This document shows positions 15,949 to 25,361 of a DNA stretch of 32,831 bases, piece after piece. Position numbers and translations under genes: made by a program. Below the pieces are notes generated by a model. That model searched no databases. It was given only the letters and a program-made list of their open reading frames with translations, and had not been told where the DNA came from. The DNA lies in the NCBI GenBank assembly GCA_900316395.1, contig ONCT01000023.1:1-32831 (forward strand). The letters run 5' to 3'. This DNA is from an uncultured Lachnospiraceae bacterium (GTDB lineage: Bacteria; Bacillota; Clostridia; Lachnospirales; Lachnospiraceae). The number at the start of each line of letters is the position of its first letter. Within the stretch, counting starts at the first letter, position 1.

Positions 15949-16764
15949 CTAACCTAATACGTCAATTATCTTAGCAACAAGCTCGCTCTTCTTAGCAGGC
16001 TTGACAACATATCCCTGTGGCTTCAACTCAGTAATCGTCTCAATAATGGTAGCCTTCTCCTTGACACCCGATAGGAATATTACTGGGATGTCAGCTGTGG
16101 CCTCATTCTCCCTTAGCTTGTCAAGAGTCTCAGGGCCATCCATATCAGGCATCATATAATCTAATAGAATTAGATCTACTTCTTTCTTGCTAAGGTATTT
16201 AAGGGCCGACTGGCCTGACTTTACCACCGTAACATAGTAGAATTCTTCCAGATAATCCTTAATCTGCATTAGTTGCTGTGTATCATCATCCACTACTAAT
16301 ATCTTCTTACGGACAAATGGTCCTTCGTCATCTGGATTCTCGTATTCTTCAATAAATGATGCCTTGTCCTGCTTTAAGTCTGCAAGCTCATTCTCAATTA
16401 GAATCAGCTTCTCATAGAGTGTAAAGAGGGACACCGGTCTAGACAGAAAATACACCTTCTTAAGTCTGGAGAACTGCATGAACCTCTTCTTGTCCTTCTC
16501 GTCTGCTATAACGAATATATGAACAGCTCCTGCCTTCACTGCTTCGTAGAACATATCGTACATGGTAATGTCTTCTTCATTCTCATTACCCATACATATA
16601 ATTACAACATTAGGCATCTCAGAGTGCATAACCTCGAAGATGAATTCCTTCTCCGGCTCACATCTGATTGTTATATAATTCCTGTCGTCGAAGCAATGCT
16701 CTGACACATCCTTGACGATTCTCTTGTTCTTACCTGTAACAAATACCTTAAGATTAAATGCCAT
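15949..16764 (-). CDS. Response regulator with a degenerate N-terminal and an intact C-terminal receiver, no output domain
   Basis: A 271-residue protein. Residues 1-125 have the alternating strand/helix layout of a receiver and a closing YFLSRPVSLFTLYEKL reminiscent of the receiver Lys-Pro end, but no acidic pocket or acceptor Asp. After a charged linker, an intact receiver starts at KKILVVDDD with acceptor D202 (LILLDYMMPD) and a closing KPAKKSEL. With no DNA-binding or enzymatic domain, it is likely a phosphate relay or sink, or acts by protein contact. The same layout is seen in the protein at 17946. Confidence 0.85.
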   Translation of the reverse strand: MAFNLKVFVTGKNKRIVKDVSEHCFDDRNYITIRCEPEKEFIFEVMHSEMPNVVIICMGNENEEDITMYDMFYEAVKAGAVHIFVIADEKDKKRFMQFSRLKKVYFLSRPVSLFTLYEKLILIENELADLKQDKASFIEEYENPDDEGPFVRKKILVVDDDTQQLMQIKDYLEEFYYVTVVKSGQSALKYLSKKEVDLILLDYMMPDMDGPETLDKLRENEATADIPVIFLSGVKEKATIIETITELKPQGYVVKPAKKSELVAKIIDVLG

Positions 16765-16794
16765 TATAACTAGTCTCCCTATATCTTGTATTCT

Positions 16795-17889
16795 CTATTG
16801 TCTGCCAATCAGCGCAGATATCTGTGGCAATGCGTTATATGTTGCCGTCTCTCTTCCATGAGCGTTGTGTCCTTCATTGGCACCTATACCATAGGAAATG
16901 TTAACTCCTTCCTCTCCTGGCTTACCAGCCTTGAAGAAGCTACTTGTCGCCTTCATGGAATCATACTGGCTGTCACAGGTTCTCTTAGCAAAGTCTGCTG
17001 TACCTGTTGACATATATATGTAGAAATCGTTCTTCGTATAACCCTGCGCAGTAATAGCATTTTCCATTCTCTGACCAGGATTAGATGAAGAATTTCTACC
17101 TTCTGTTGACCAGTACAGTGTTCCCGATACTGGCATATAATATTTGAAATAATCCATAGACTCTAAGGTCTGTAGATATGTTGTAACACCACCCATTGAG
17201 AAGCCTCCCATTATGCGGTGGTCTCTTGAAGCCTTAAGATCCTCTGGTGAATTGGACTTGGCATAAGTAGAATACTTCGCTTCAATTGTAGGAATTATAT
17301 CGTTCCTTAACTCCTTACCAAATGCGTTAAGAATCTTAGAATCATAATCAGTAGTCTCTTCGTCCTTATTGTCATCATAGTATGTCATACTTACAACAAT
17401 CATTGGGCGAACCTTACCATCTTCTATTAAATGGTCAAGTACATGCTTCATAGGATATGGGTCAGTAGGTGAACCAAGCCATGTTGTGGCACCACCTGTA
17501 TGACCATGTGTGATATACATAATGTCGTAGTCCTTGCTTACATCATATCCGTATGGCGTATATACAACTAAGTATTTCTCCATAGGATGATTGTCATCAT
17601 CATAATCTATTGTATTGTAGTCTTCATACTGAAGCTTACCCTGATGAATAGCAGGCTGCTCGTAAGCTTCTGGCACTGTTACATTCTCAATAATCTTATC
17701 TTCTTCGTCTCTGTAAACAGGCTCTGATGCTACTGGATGGTAATTGCCGAATTCTTCTGTTTGTGAAGTCGTATTGTTGGCAGTAGAATTAGAATTATCA
17801 CTACCACCACTCTGACAACTGCATCCGGAAAATGTAAGCATTGCTGCCACAATTACACTTACAATTGTAATACCCTTTTTATACTTCAT
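16795..17889 (-). CDS. Lipoprotein esterase (feruloyl/acetyl-xylan esterase-like, alpha/beta hydrolase)
   Basis: A 364-residue protein with a lipoprotein signal peptide (basic start, hydrophobic core, lipobox FSGC, C23) and a Ser/Asn/Thr-rich linker (25-50). The catalytic part is of the PF00756 putative-esterase group: YITHGHTGGATTW, nucleophile elbow GGFSMGG (S231), a likely Asp in TGTADF (D299) and a His in NEGHNAHG (H341 or H344). Relatives cleave ferulate or acetyl groups from plant polysaccharides. It is anchored outside the cell and embedded between two regulator genes, which hints that the phosphorelay concerns carbohydrate use (inference). The ribosome binding site is weak. Confidence 0.75.
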   Translation of the reverse strand: MKYKKGITIVSVIVAAMLTFSGCSCQSGGSDNSNSTANNTTSQTEEFGNYHPVASEPVYRDEEDKIIENVTVPEAYEQPAIHQGKLQYEDYNTIDYDDDNHPMEKYLVVYTPYGYDVSKDYDIMYITHGHTGGATTWLGSPTDPYPMKHVLDHLIEDGKVRPMIVVSMTYYDDNKDEETTDYDSKILNAFGKELRNDIIPTIEAKYSTYAKSNSPEDLKASRDHRIMGGFSMGGVTTYLQTLESMDYFKYYMPVSGTLYWSTEGRNSSSNPGQRMENAITAQGYTKNDFYIYMSTGTADFAKRTCDSQYDSMKATSSFFKAGKPGEEGVNISYGIGANEGHNAHGRETATYNALPQISALIGRQ

Positions 17890-17945
17890 TTATTCTGTTA
17901 CCATGCCTTCTTATAATACTTGTGTCTTATATGTAACATTTGCCA

Positions 17946-18737
17946 TTATTTCTTCATCTTCTCAATCTTCTCCTTCAGGAAGAAGTCATCAATCTTCTCG
18001 TGAAGATGAGCCTTATCAATAGTCTTAAGCAGATAGTCTACTGGCTTCAAATCCATAACTGACATAACACTTTCTCTGTCATCCTTGCCTGTGAGGAACA
18101 TAACAGGAATGTCGTCAATAGTAGTCTCGCTCTTAAGCATGCTCATTATCTGAGGTCCATTTACTACAGGCATCTGATAGTCAAGAAGAATTAAGTCCAC
18201 CTTATTCTTGGTAAGGTAACTAATTGCCTGCACACCTGAAGATGCCATTCCAACCTGGTAGTATTCCTTAAGCCAGCCATAGACAGTTCTCATATAGGTA
18301 ATATCATCATCGACAATAAGGATTCTCTTCTTCCTCTTGCCCTCTGCGATGCTGTCCATAAAACGGGACACCTCTTTAACTAAGTCTTCTATGTCAAATG
18401 GTCTCTCGAAGCTCTTAATTATATTATCAGCCGGAATCATCTTAAGACCCCATTCAACATTCTGAGGCTCACCTATAATTATTATCTTCTTGTCTTTCTC
18501 GTCAGCAATATCCTTAAGATATACAACAGGCTCATGCTCTTCTTCATCCATATCACTTAAGTTAAGGATGAATAAATCAGCATACTCTTCAACCTCTGCA
18601 ATATTCTTTATGGTAAGGTCTACATACTGATTGCGCAGACTGTTCTCATTAAGCTTAGACTCAATTCCCTTAACAAGGAATCCCTGTACCTTGCCGACAA
18701 TCACTATATTGCTTTTGTTAGGAGCATTATCACTCAT
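17946..18737 (-). CDS. Response regulator with degenerate N-terminal and intact C-terminal receiver, no output domain
   Basis: A 263-residue protein and paralogue of the one at 15949. The N-terminal half (to about 125) has a receiver-like pattern with LFILNLSDMD where an acceptor Asp would be, here Asn, and a closing SFERPFDIEDL. The C-terminal receiver has RILIVDDD and acceptor D186 (LILLDYQMPVV; the usual MPD is MPV) and a final KTIDKAHL in place of Lys-Pro. ATG follows GGAGG. It lies 23 nt after the kinase at 18761. Confidence 0.8.
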   Translation of the reverse strand: MSDNAPNKSNIVIVGKVQGFLVKGIESKLNENSLRNQYVDLTIKNIAEVEEYADLFILNLSDMDEEEHEPVVYLKDIADEKDKKIIIIGEPQNVEWGLKMIPADNIIKSFERPFDIEDLVKEVSRFMDSIAEGKRKKRILIVDDDITYMRTVYGWLKEYYQVGMASSGVQAISYLTKNKVDLILLDYQMPVVNGPQIMSMLKSETTIDDIPVMFLTGKDDRESVMSVMDLKPVDYLLKTIDKAHLHEKIDDFFLKEKIEKMKK

Positions 18738-18760
18738 AACTATACCTCCGATAATCTATA

Positions 18761-21565
18761 CTACTTAATTGAGCTTAACTCTGTAGATATTCCATCCCAG
18801 TCAAGCTCTAATAGCATATTATTTATTCTATCTATTCTCTTAGAATCTTCCTCATCTAGCTTATATTTCTTCAAGTCCAAAAGTATCGATTCCATCATAC
18901 CATAATCCATGATATTTGTAACTTCTATCATTGTATTATATGCATCTTTTCTCATGGCTTCATCTAATGGTGGCAGGCTGTCATCCTCGCTCTCATCAAG
19001 GACATTTAACCTTGCTGCCATATCCTCATATTGCTTAAGAAGCTCATAAGTATTCTTATTAATTGTTACGATGTCCTTATTGTTACCTGCTTCTTCTAAG
19101 CTTCTGGCAAGTTCAGACATATCCTTGGCACCAATTACACGAGCCGAGCTCTTAAGAGCGTGAACCTTAATGGTATAACCCTCCCAGTCTTCTGTGTTGA
19201 AGCACTCTCTTATCTCTTCTGCTTTGCCCTCGGCTGTATCTCTAAATACTCTTAATACTGTAAGATAATTATCTAGAGATGCGGAATAATCCAAGCCTTC
19301 CTTCACATCTAAGCCTTCTATTCCTTCTAAAATGGATAACTCATCCTTAGGCTTTTCCATAGGTGCCTCATCACCATCAGGAGATAGTATCTTCTCATCA
19401 GGCAGCCACTCCATTAGTCTCTGCTCTAAGAGGTCTGGATATATTGGCTTAGATAAGTAATCATCAAAGCCCTCCCCTATGTACATTTCCCTGACTCCTG
19501 CAACAGCATTTGCGGTAAGAACAACACATATTGTGTTATCCACTAAGTGGTTGTCCTTCATATGATGCAGAGTCTGAATGCCGTCCATCTCAGGCATCAT
19601 GTGGTCAATAAAGATTGCATCATAGTGCTTATTCTTAGTCAGCTCGATTCCTTCCTTGCCGGAAGAAGCTGTGTCAATCTTAATCTTAGTCTCCTTAAGA
19701 AGACTGGTAAATACTGCAAGATTAATCTCTGTATCATCAATTACAAGTACATCAGCATCAGGGGCGTGGAACTTCTCCTTGTATGTCCCAACCTCACTCT
19801 TCTTCTGATTATTCTTGGTATAAAAATCACCAAGTGGTTCAGAGGATACAATTCCCTGCTTAACTGAGAAGGAGAAGGTTGAGCCCTCACCATATACACT
19901 CTCCACTTCCAGCTTAGAATCCATTAGTTCAAGTAGCTTACTTGTAATGGACATTCCAAGACCAGTACCTTCAATCTTGCGATTACGCTTCTCTTCTATT
20001 CTGTCAAATGGAGAAAATAGCTTGTCTAAATCCTCCTGCTTCATTCCAATTCCTGTATCACTTACTCTTACCTTGAGAGCAATCTCATCGTCACTTATAT
20101 CATCATACATAACCTCGAATGTGACCTTGCCTCGCTCAGTGTATTTTACAGCGTTAGTAAGAATGTTAAGGATACATTGCTTGATTCGAATCTCATCACC
20201 CATAAGTAGTCTTGGCATGCGTTCGTCAACCTTGACTATGAACTGAAGTCCCTTGTCAACAATTCTGTCGCTTACCATGTTAATAAGATCGCTAATGGCT
20301 TCACCAATCTCATATTGGATTGGAATAATCTCCATCTTGCCTTCTTCAACCTTAGAGAAGTCAAGAATGTCATTGATGATTGAGAGAAGTGTCTTAGAGC
20401 TTGTCATTATGTCAGATGCATATCCTACAACATCCTGCTCTCTACTCTCTCTTATTATCATTTCATCGAGACCAATTATTGCATTGATTGGTGAACGAAT
20501 CTCGTGCGACATATTAGCAAGAAATGAGGACTTGGCCTTGTTGGCATTGTCAGCTATCTCCATCTGCTCTAATATATCTTCCATATATTGATAATGAGTA
20601 GTATCATCATTAACAAGATAAATCTTACCTAGATTCTCCCCTTCGCTTCCTAACTTCTCAGAGGAGGCACCATACATCCTGCCGTCAATCTCAATCGGAT
20701 CCTTGCTAAGTACATGCTTATCAAGAAGACTTATTACCTCACTTGTATTACTCTCAATATTCGGAAATAGCTTGAGAGTCGGTTCGTTATAATAGCTTAT
20801 CTTCCCATCTTCATTAAGGGCAACGAAGCAACATGATGAAAGCTCATCAAGAGCGAATTGCTTCGCTACTGTTGCTGTATCAAGGAGCTTGTACCTTAAT
20901 ACTGCAACAAGGAATAATATTGAACCTATTGTGTAACCTATTGTTGTTATATCGAACAGATTAGTTATAGGCAGTGCATGGGTAGCTTCAACAATATAGA
21001 ATATAACTAGTATTAGTATCGCCACCGACACAATCCTAATCTGTCGCTTCTTAATAATATTCGTTTCTTTTAGGTACGCCCTTATTATCCATATTGTTGC
21101 AAGGAGTACATATAGTAATATACTAGCCGTGTACGCATAATACAATATACCTCTACCATGAACGATTATTGGGAAGCCTTCCTTCGTCTGAAACTCCATA
21201 TATGTATAGTAGAGAGTATTATTCTCAATTGCGAATATTGAGCTATATATTATAATGTTGAATACCGACATTATTGCAATGAGCCATCTTGGCATTCTCA
21301 CATTACATAGCTCTGATACGAATAGTAACAGAGAGAATCCTATCCATGCCCGCCCAAGGTATGAGAATTTCAGGGCAACCAGATAGGCTTCCTGAGAACT
21401 TGACATAAGCTCAAGCTGATAGCCCACATTGTTAATAAGCAGTGACAGACATGAGAATATTAAGTATAGATGAAGTCTATTACTGAATTTGTAAAACAAT
21501 AGTGTTATAAGAATAACCAGTGCTATAATATCAACTATTCCTATCCACAATACAATCTGATACAT
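18761..21565 (-). CDS. Membrane hybrid histidine kinase with fused receiver and Hpt domains
   Basis: A 934-residue protein: a seven-helix N-terminal membrane region (about 1-225, HisK_N 7TM type), a PAS-like segment (235-325), HisKA with H354 (NMSHEIRSPINA), HATPase (NILTNAVKYT, DTGIGM, GTGLGM), a receiver (VLVIDD, acceptor in AIFIDHMMPEMDG) and an Hpt domain with H802 (KVHALKSSAR). The tail after Hpt shares the helical domain of the two stand-alone Hpt proteins. It is thus a complete phosphorelay short of a final regulator; the gene at 17946 directly downstream is the natural partner. ATG follows AGAGAGG. Confidence 0.85.
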   Translation of the reverse strand: MYQIVLWIGIVDIIALVILITLLFYKFSNRLHLYLIFSCLSLLINNVGYQLELMSSSQEAYLVALKFSYLGRAWIGFSLLLFVSELCNVRMPRWLIAIMSVFNIIIYSSIFAIENNTLYYTYMEFQTKEGFPIIVHGRGILYYAYTASILLYVLLATIWIIRAYLKETNIIKKRQIRIVSVAILILVIFYIVEATHALPITNLFDITTIGYTIGSILFLVAVLRYKLLDTATVAKQFALDELSSCCFVALNEDGKISYYNEPTLKLFPNIESNTSEVISLLDKHVLSKDPIEIDGRMYGASSEKLGSEGENLGKIYLVNDDTTHYQYMEDILEQMEIADNANKAKSSFLANMSHEIRSPINAIIGLDEMIIRESREQDVVGYASDIMTSSKTLLSIINDILDFSKVEEGKMEIIPIQYEIGEAISDLINMVSDRIVDKGLQFIVKVDERMPRLLMGDEIRIKQCILNILTNAVKYTERGKVTFEVMYDDISDDEIALKVRVSDTGIGMKQEDLDKLFSPFDRIEEKRNRKIEGTGLGMSITSKLLELMDSKLEVESVYGEGSTFSFSVKQGIVSSEPLGDFYTKNNQKKSEVGTYKEKFHAPDADVLVIDDTEINLAVFTSLLKETKIKIDTASSGKEGIELTKNKHYDAIFIDHMMPEMDGIQTLHHMKDNHLVDNTICVVLTANAVAGVREMYIGEGFDDYLSKPIYPDLLEQRLMEWLPDEKILSPDGDEAPMEKPKDELSILEGIEGLDVKEGLDYSASLDNYLTVLRVFRDTAEGKAEEIRECFNTEDWEGYTIKVHALKSSARVIGAKDMSELARSLEEAGNNKDIVTINKNTYELLKQYEDMAARLNVLDESEDDSLPPLDEAMRKDAYNTMIEVTNIMDYGMMESILLDLKKYKLDEEDSKRIDRINNMLLELDWDGISTELSSIK

Positions 21566-21580
21566 ATGTTACCTCTCTGT

Positions 21581-22270
21581 CTAAAAACATATAGATATAA
21601 TATACTCCTTGTCATAGAGCCACTGATGAATTATATAATCCTGCTTATGACCTTCTCTTATTACTTCGCAGCTGCCCAGATATCTGGCTTCATTATGGGC
21701 GCTTTCTCTGGGGTTACCTTCTTTAATCAGGGCTTGTTCATCTATAATCCCCTTCGGTTCTAAAGCCCTTGCTTCTGGCCTAATCTCGTATTTGTTGAAT
21801 TCAAGAAGTATTCCTTCTCCTGTTAACTTAGAGTAGCTCTCTCTTGCTGTCCAGATTCGATAGAAAGCCTCTTCCTTGTTATTAGCATTTTCAATCCAGG
21901 CAAGCTCATCTTCTGTAAAATATCTCTTAGCAACAGAATAATTCCTATCCTTAACATGCTCAATATCACATCCCACTTTATCCTGGGATGTTGCTATAAC
22001 TGCATATCTGCCAGAATGACTAACATTGAAATCCATCCCATCTACTGTTGGGCGGCCCTTGTCAGTTATCACTATATCATCCTGACTCTTACCCTGCTCA
22101 ATTAGGGCATCGCGAATCAGAAGTCCCGCTGCAAGGGACCTCTTTCTGTCGGCTTCCATCTTGTATTTCATAATTGCCTCCCGTCTTATGTCCGATAAAT
22201 CGGACATAACTTTGGGGGACTTCATTGGGTCTTCTAGACTCTCACATTCTCTTATATGGCACTTAACCAT
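21581..22270 (-). CDS. 4'-phosphopantetheinyl transferase (Sfp type)
   Basis: A 229-residue protein with the Sfp-family signatures NVSHSG, GCDIEHV (Mg ligands D102, E104), YFTEDEL and WTARESYSKLTGEG (E144, K148). These enzymes attach phosphopantetheine from CoA to carrier proteins of fatty-acid, polyketide or non-ribosomal peptide synthesis. It starts one base after the thioredoxin stop (GAGGG ribosome site) and ends 15 nt before the kinase at 18761, so it is embedded in the signalling transcript. No carrier protein gene is in the window. It could serve the housekeeping acyl carrier protein as well. Confidence 0.85.
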   Translation of the reverse strand: MVKCHIRECESLEDPMKSPKVMSDLSDIRREAIMKYKMEADRKRSLAAGLLIRDALIEQGKSQDDIVITDKGRPTVDGMDFNVSHSGRYAVIATSQDKVGCDIEHVKDRNYSVAKRYFTEDELAWIENANNKEEAFYRIWTARESYSKLTGEGILLEFNKYEIRPEARALEPKGIIDEQALIKEGNPRESAHNEARYLGSCEVIREGHKQDYIIHQWLYDKEYIISICF

Positions 22271-22271
22271 A

Positions 22272-22586
22272 TTAACCCTCTAATAACTCTAATAACATTT
22301 CTCTAGTCTGAACACCTACTGCAGTCTTAACTGCTGCGCCGTCCTTGAATATCTTAATTGTAGGAATACTCATAATGTTGTACTCACCAGCAATATCCTG
22401 GTTCTCATCTACATCAATCTTGGCAACGACATACTTGCCCTCGAACTCCTCTGCGAAGCTCTCTATGATTGGTCCCTGCTGTGCACAAGGTCCACACCAT
22501 GTAGCCCAAAAATCAACAACAACAGGCTTATCTGCCTTAAGTACTACCTCTTCAAAATTACCGTCCTTAATAATTACTTCTGCCAT
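22272..22586 (-). CDS. trxA: Thioredoxin
   Basis: A 104-residue protein of standard thioredoxin length with WCGPC (C31, C34), the DFWATW strand before it and the cis-proline motif SIPTIK. It reduces protein disulfides in the cytoplasm (no signal peptide). ATG follows AAAGGAG. The genes on both sides are tightly spaced: 23 nt from the kinase upstream and one base before the phosphopantetheinyl transferase. Confidence 0.9.
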   Translation of the reverse strand: MAEVIIKDGNFEEVVLKADKPVVVDFWATWCGPCAQQGPIIESFAEEFEGKYVVAKIDVDENQDIAGEYNIMSIPTIKIFKDGAAVKTAVGVQTREMLLELLEG

Positions 22587-22609
22587 ATTAGTTCTCCTTT
22601 CTGTGTCTT

Positions 22610-25246
22610 CTAACCTTTGGCTTTATCAATTATGTCTAAATCCTTAAGTAGGATGTAGTCAACGTCATGTCCCTTGAGATACTTCTTAGCAGTATCTACA
22701 TCTCTAAGATATGTGCCGCTATAGTTACTCTCAATTTCTTCCCTAAGATTTAATAAGGTGTCAGGGTCATTATTAATTACTAGTACCTTCTTCTTGTCTT
22801 GTTGCTTGTCCCCATGCTTACTACCTTGTGATGAAGCGCTATCTGTATTGCCTTCTGCTTCTACTTCACTCTGAGCCTTGTCCTCATAGGAAGCATCAGG
22901 AATAGTCTGAAGCTCCTTAGGCAAATGTCTTGATAATACTTCCTCTAATTCCTTAAAATGAACCGGCTTAGCAACAAAATCATCAAAGCCTTCCTCGAGA
23001 TAGCTGGCTCTTGCTCCAGCGTCAGCAGTCAAGACTATGATAGGTATGTTAATTCCCATATCCCTCATCTTCTTCATTGTAGTTGTGCCATCAAGCCCTG
23101 GCATCATCTGGTCAACCATTATTACATCATATTGCTTCTCTCTAACCAGACTTAGAGCCTCTTCTCCTGACATTGCATTATCTACATTGATCTGTGTCTC
23201 CTCTAGAAGACCGTCTATTACATCAAGGTTCATCTCATTGTCATCAACAATTAGAACCTTGGCTTCACTGGCGATGAAGGTAGGTACATATTCTGTAACC
23301 TCCTTCTCACTATCCCTTATCACCTCTGTAAAATCACCCATTGGTGTATCATCCCACACCTCTAACGGCAGGTGAATTGTGAATACAGAACCCACTCCGT
23401 ATTCGCTATCAACAAGGATTCTACCACCCATCATATTAAGGTAATTCAGGGTAATTGTAAGACCCAATCCAGTACCCTCTATATTCCTGTTACGAGTAAG
23501 TTCAAGTCTCTCAAAGGACTCGAATAGCTTCTCCTTATCTTCTTCCTTAATTCCAATTCCAGTATCTGATACTGCGATTACAATTTCATTTCCTTCTTCA
23601 CCATCATCACGAAGCTTGTAATCTACATCAATTCCAATCTCTCCTTCGTTGGTGTATTTTATGGCGTTACTTATAACATTTAACATAATCTGACGAATTC
23701 TAACCTCGTCACCAACAAAGCCTCGTGGAATGACCTTGGATACGCTTATATTATACTTAAGGCCCTTATCTGTCGCCCTGCTTCTTGTGATGTTAATAAC
23801 ATCATTAATAACAGTATATATCTTGAACTTAGATACAATAAGCTCAGCCTTGCCTGTCTCAATCTTGCTTAAATCAAGAATGTCGTTGATAATGGATAGA
23901 AGCATGTTACCAGCGGACTTAATCTCCCCGGCATACTTCATAACCTTGTCGCTTTCAGATTCACGAATAATCATCTCGTCCATACCAAGTATGGCATTCA
24001 TAGGAGTTCTTATTTCATGAGACATATTAGCCAGGAAAGCAGTCTTCGCCTCGGTTGCGATAATAGCCTCCTGTCTGCCTCGTTCCGCATCATATAGGGA
24101 TAAGAACTGCTGCGCTAATGCGAATAACAGCCAGATATATGTACCTGTCATAATACTTATACCTGTATGTGAATCTGGAACAGCAATAAACAATATGAAC
24201 TCGATTATGGCAGATGCAAGAAATGCAATCACGCCTATGTAACTTGCTATGTATTCCTTATAGCGCTTGTTGATGAAGTCGGCCGCGAGACCTGCCATAC
24301 AACCAATAGTCATAAGAAGTTCTATGGCAACAACTCCTGAAGCGTCCTTAATGAAGTCAACTCTTCCTGCAAAATGTAATATCAAAAAAACCGCGGTTAT
24401 AATCTCATATCCAATGCACATAATGATATAGAACTGTACATATCTGCCCTTCTGATACTGATTCACATAGGCGATAATTGGATAACCCATTAGCAGCATG
24501 AACATATATGATACCATGCCACCGACATAATGATTCGCGAACATGAACTGGAACAGCTCAGAGCCGCAGACAAGCCACAGTCCCACGAACAGGGTCGCTA
24601 CGCCCGTTGCAATAATCGGCATTCTGGACCTTCGGAAAATCTTAAGAACTATTCCAATTATTGTTGCTATAGCCCCTATCATTATAAGAGCAGTAGATAA
24701 GGAAAAGTTGATAAAATTCTCATTTATAATTCTGTCAAGAACTCCGTAAGCTGAACCCACATATACTCGGGATGCAGTGAATGTATCGTCATAGCCTTGT
24801 TTACTTACAATTGTAAGTATGCCGTTACTGTCCTGTGGTCCTACCTCTATAAAATTATGAAACTGCTTAACTACTCCGCCAGGAATAGTATTATTATCAT
24901 TGTAGCTATACCTAAGTTCTCCATTAATATACAAATCTGCATCAAGACTGTTGAAGAAATCAATCATCTTGCTGCCTTCGATATTAGATGGAAGGGTAGT
25001 TGTCAGCACTACTGTCTGCCCATCGGAAATGTCGAATTTATCCGGCAAGCTTGTATTATACTCTGCCCCATCATAGGACACTTTCCAATCTTGCAATTCT
25101 ATGTATCCAAGATCAGCAGATGGCGCTCCCTTCTTGTAATGCGAATAATATATATAGAACGCAGTAGCAAAGCATACTAGTATAATGAATAATATGGCAG
25201 CTATTATCAAGCCTATTTTGTTCAAGCGATTGTTCTTGTATTCCAC
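22610..25246 (-). CDS. Membrane hybrid sensor histidine kinase (extracellular domain, 7TM region, HisKA, HATPase, receiver, half receiver)
   Basis: An 878-residue protein starting at GTG (25244-25246). It is a paralogue of the kinase at 12798: membrane helix about 10-33, extracellular domain 40-170 with ADLYINGELRYSY, seven further helices to about 385, H-box FLANMSHEIRTPMNA (H410), N box NVISNAIKYT, DTGIGI, GTGLGL, and a receiver with VLIVDD and acceptor in VIMVDQMMPG. After a Ser/Glu/Gln-rich linker, the last 60 residues (VLVINNDPDTL...) are a truncated receiver-like domain in which the acidic pair is Asn-Asp. No Hpt is fused; one is encoded about 100 nt upstream. The GTG has only a weak GGGG site. 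Confidence 0.85.
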   Translation of the reverse strand: MEYKNNRLNKIGLIIAAILFIILVCFATAFYIYYSHYKKGAPSADLGYIELQDWKVSYDGAEYNTSLPDKFDISDGQTVVLTTTLPSNIEGSKMIDFFNSLDADLYINGELRYSYNDNNTIPGGVVKQFHNFIEVGPQDSNGILTIVSKQGYDDTFTASRVYVGSAYGVLDRIINENFINFSLSTALIMIGAIATIIGIVLKIFRRSRMPIIATGVATLFVGLWLVCGSELFQFMFANHYVGGMVSYMFMLLMGYPIIAYVNQYQKGRYVQFYIIMCIGYEIITAVFLILHFAGRVDFIKDASGVVAIELLMTIGCMAGLAADFINKRYKEYIASYIGVIAFLASAIIEFILFIAVPDSHTGISIMTGTYIWLLFALAQQFLSLYDAERGRQEAIIATEAKTAFLANMSHEIRTPMNAILGMDEMIIRESESDKVMKYAGEIKSAGNMLLSIINDILDLSKIETGKAELIVSKFKIYTVINDVINITRSRATDKGLKYNISVSKVIPRGFVGDEVRIRQIMLNVISNAIKYTNEGEIGIDVDYKLRDDGEEGNEIVIAVSDTGIGIKEEDKEKLFESFERLELTRNRNIEGTGLGLTITLNYLNMMGGRILVDSEYGVGSVFTIHLPLEVWDDTPMGDFTEVIRDSEKEVTEYVPTFIASEAKVLIVDDNEMNLDVIDGLLEETQINVDNAMSGEEALSLVREKQYDVIMVDQMMPGLDGTTTMKKMRDMGINIPIIVLTADAGARASYLEEGFDDFVAKPVHFKELEEVLSRHLPKELQTIPDASYEDKAQSEVEAEGNTDSASSQGSKHGDKQQDKKKVLVINNDPDTLLNLREEIESNYSGTYLRDVDTAKKYLKGHDVDYILLKDLDIIDKAKG

Positions 25247-25261
25247 TATCTAACCCCATTT

Positions 25262-25361
25262 TGTAATTACATATCTTGCACTGTAATTACTTACCTTGTG
25301 CCGTGTTTATTTACCTTGTGCCGTGTTTATTTACCTTGTGCCGTGTTTATTTACCTTGTAA
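25262..25361. repeat. Array of five 20-bp tandem units between the Hpt and kinase genes
   Basis: A period of exactly 20 bp: units at 25262, 25282, 25302, 25322 and 25342. The first two are divergent (TGTAATTAC start); the last three share CGTGTTTATTTACCTTG, so TTACCTTGTGCCGTGTTTAT is present three times without a mismatch at 25291-25350. The last unit contains the closing Gln-Gly-Lys codons and stop of the Hpt gene. The array therefore looks like serial duplication of the gene's 3' end, leaving upstream units without coding role. It could space or bind something before the kinase start. Confidence 0.9.

Noticed and set aside
17889..17945. Promoter before the esterase gene (TGTTAC-N17-TATAAG)
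   Set aside because: The -35 is too far from consensus to be counted. The esterase may simply be read from upstream.
25262..25361. CRISPR array
   Set aside because: The 20-bp units are directly adjacent, without unique spacers, and no cas genes are present.
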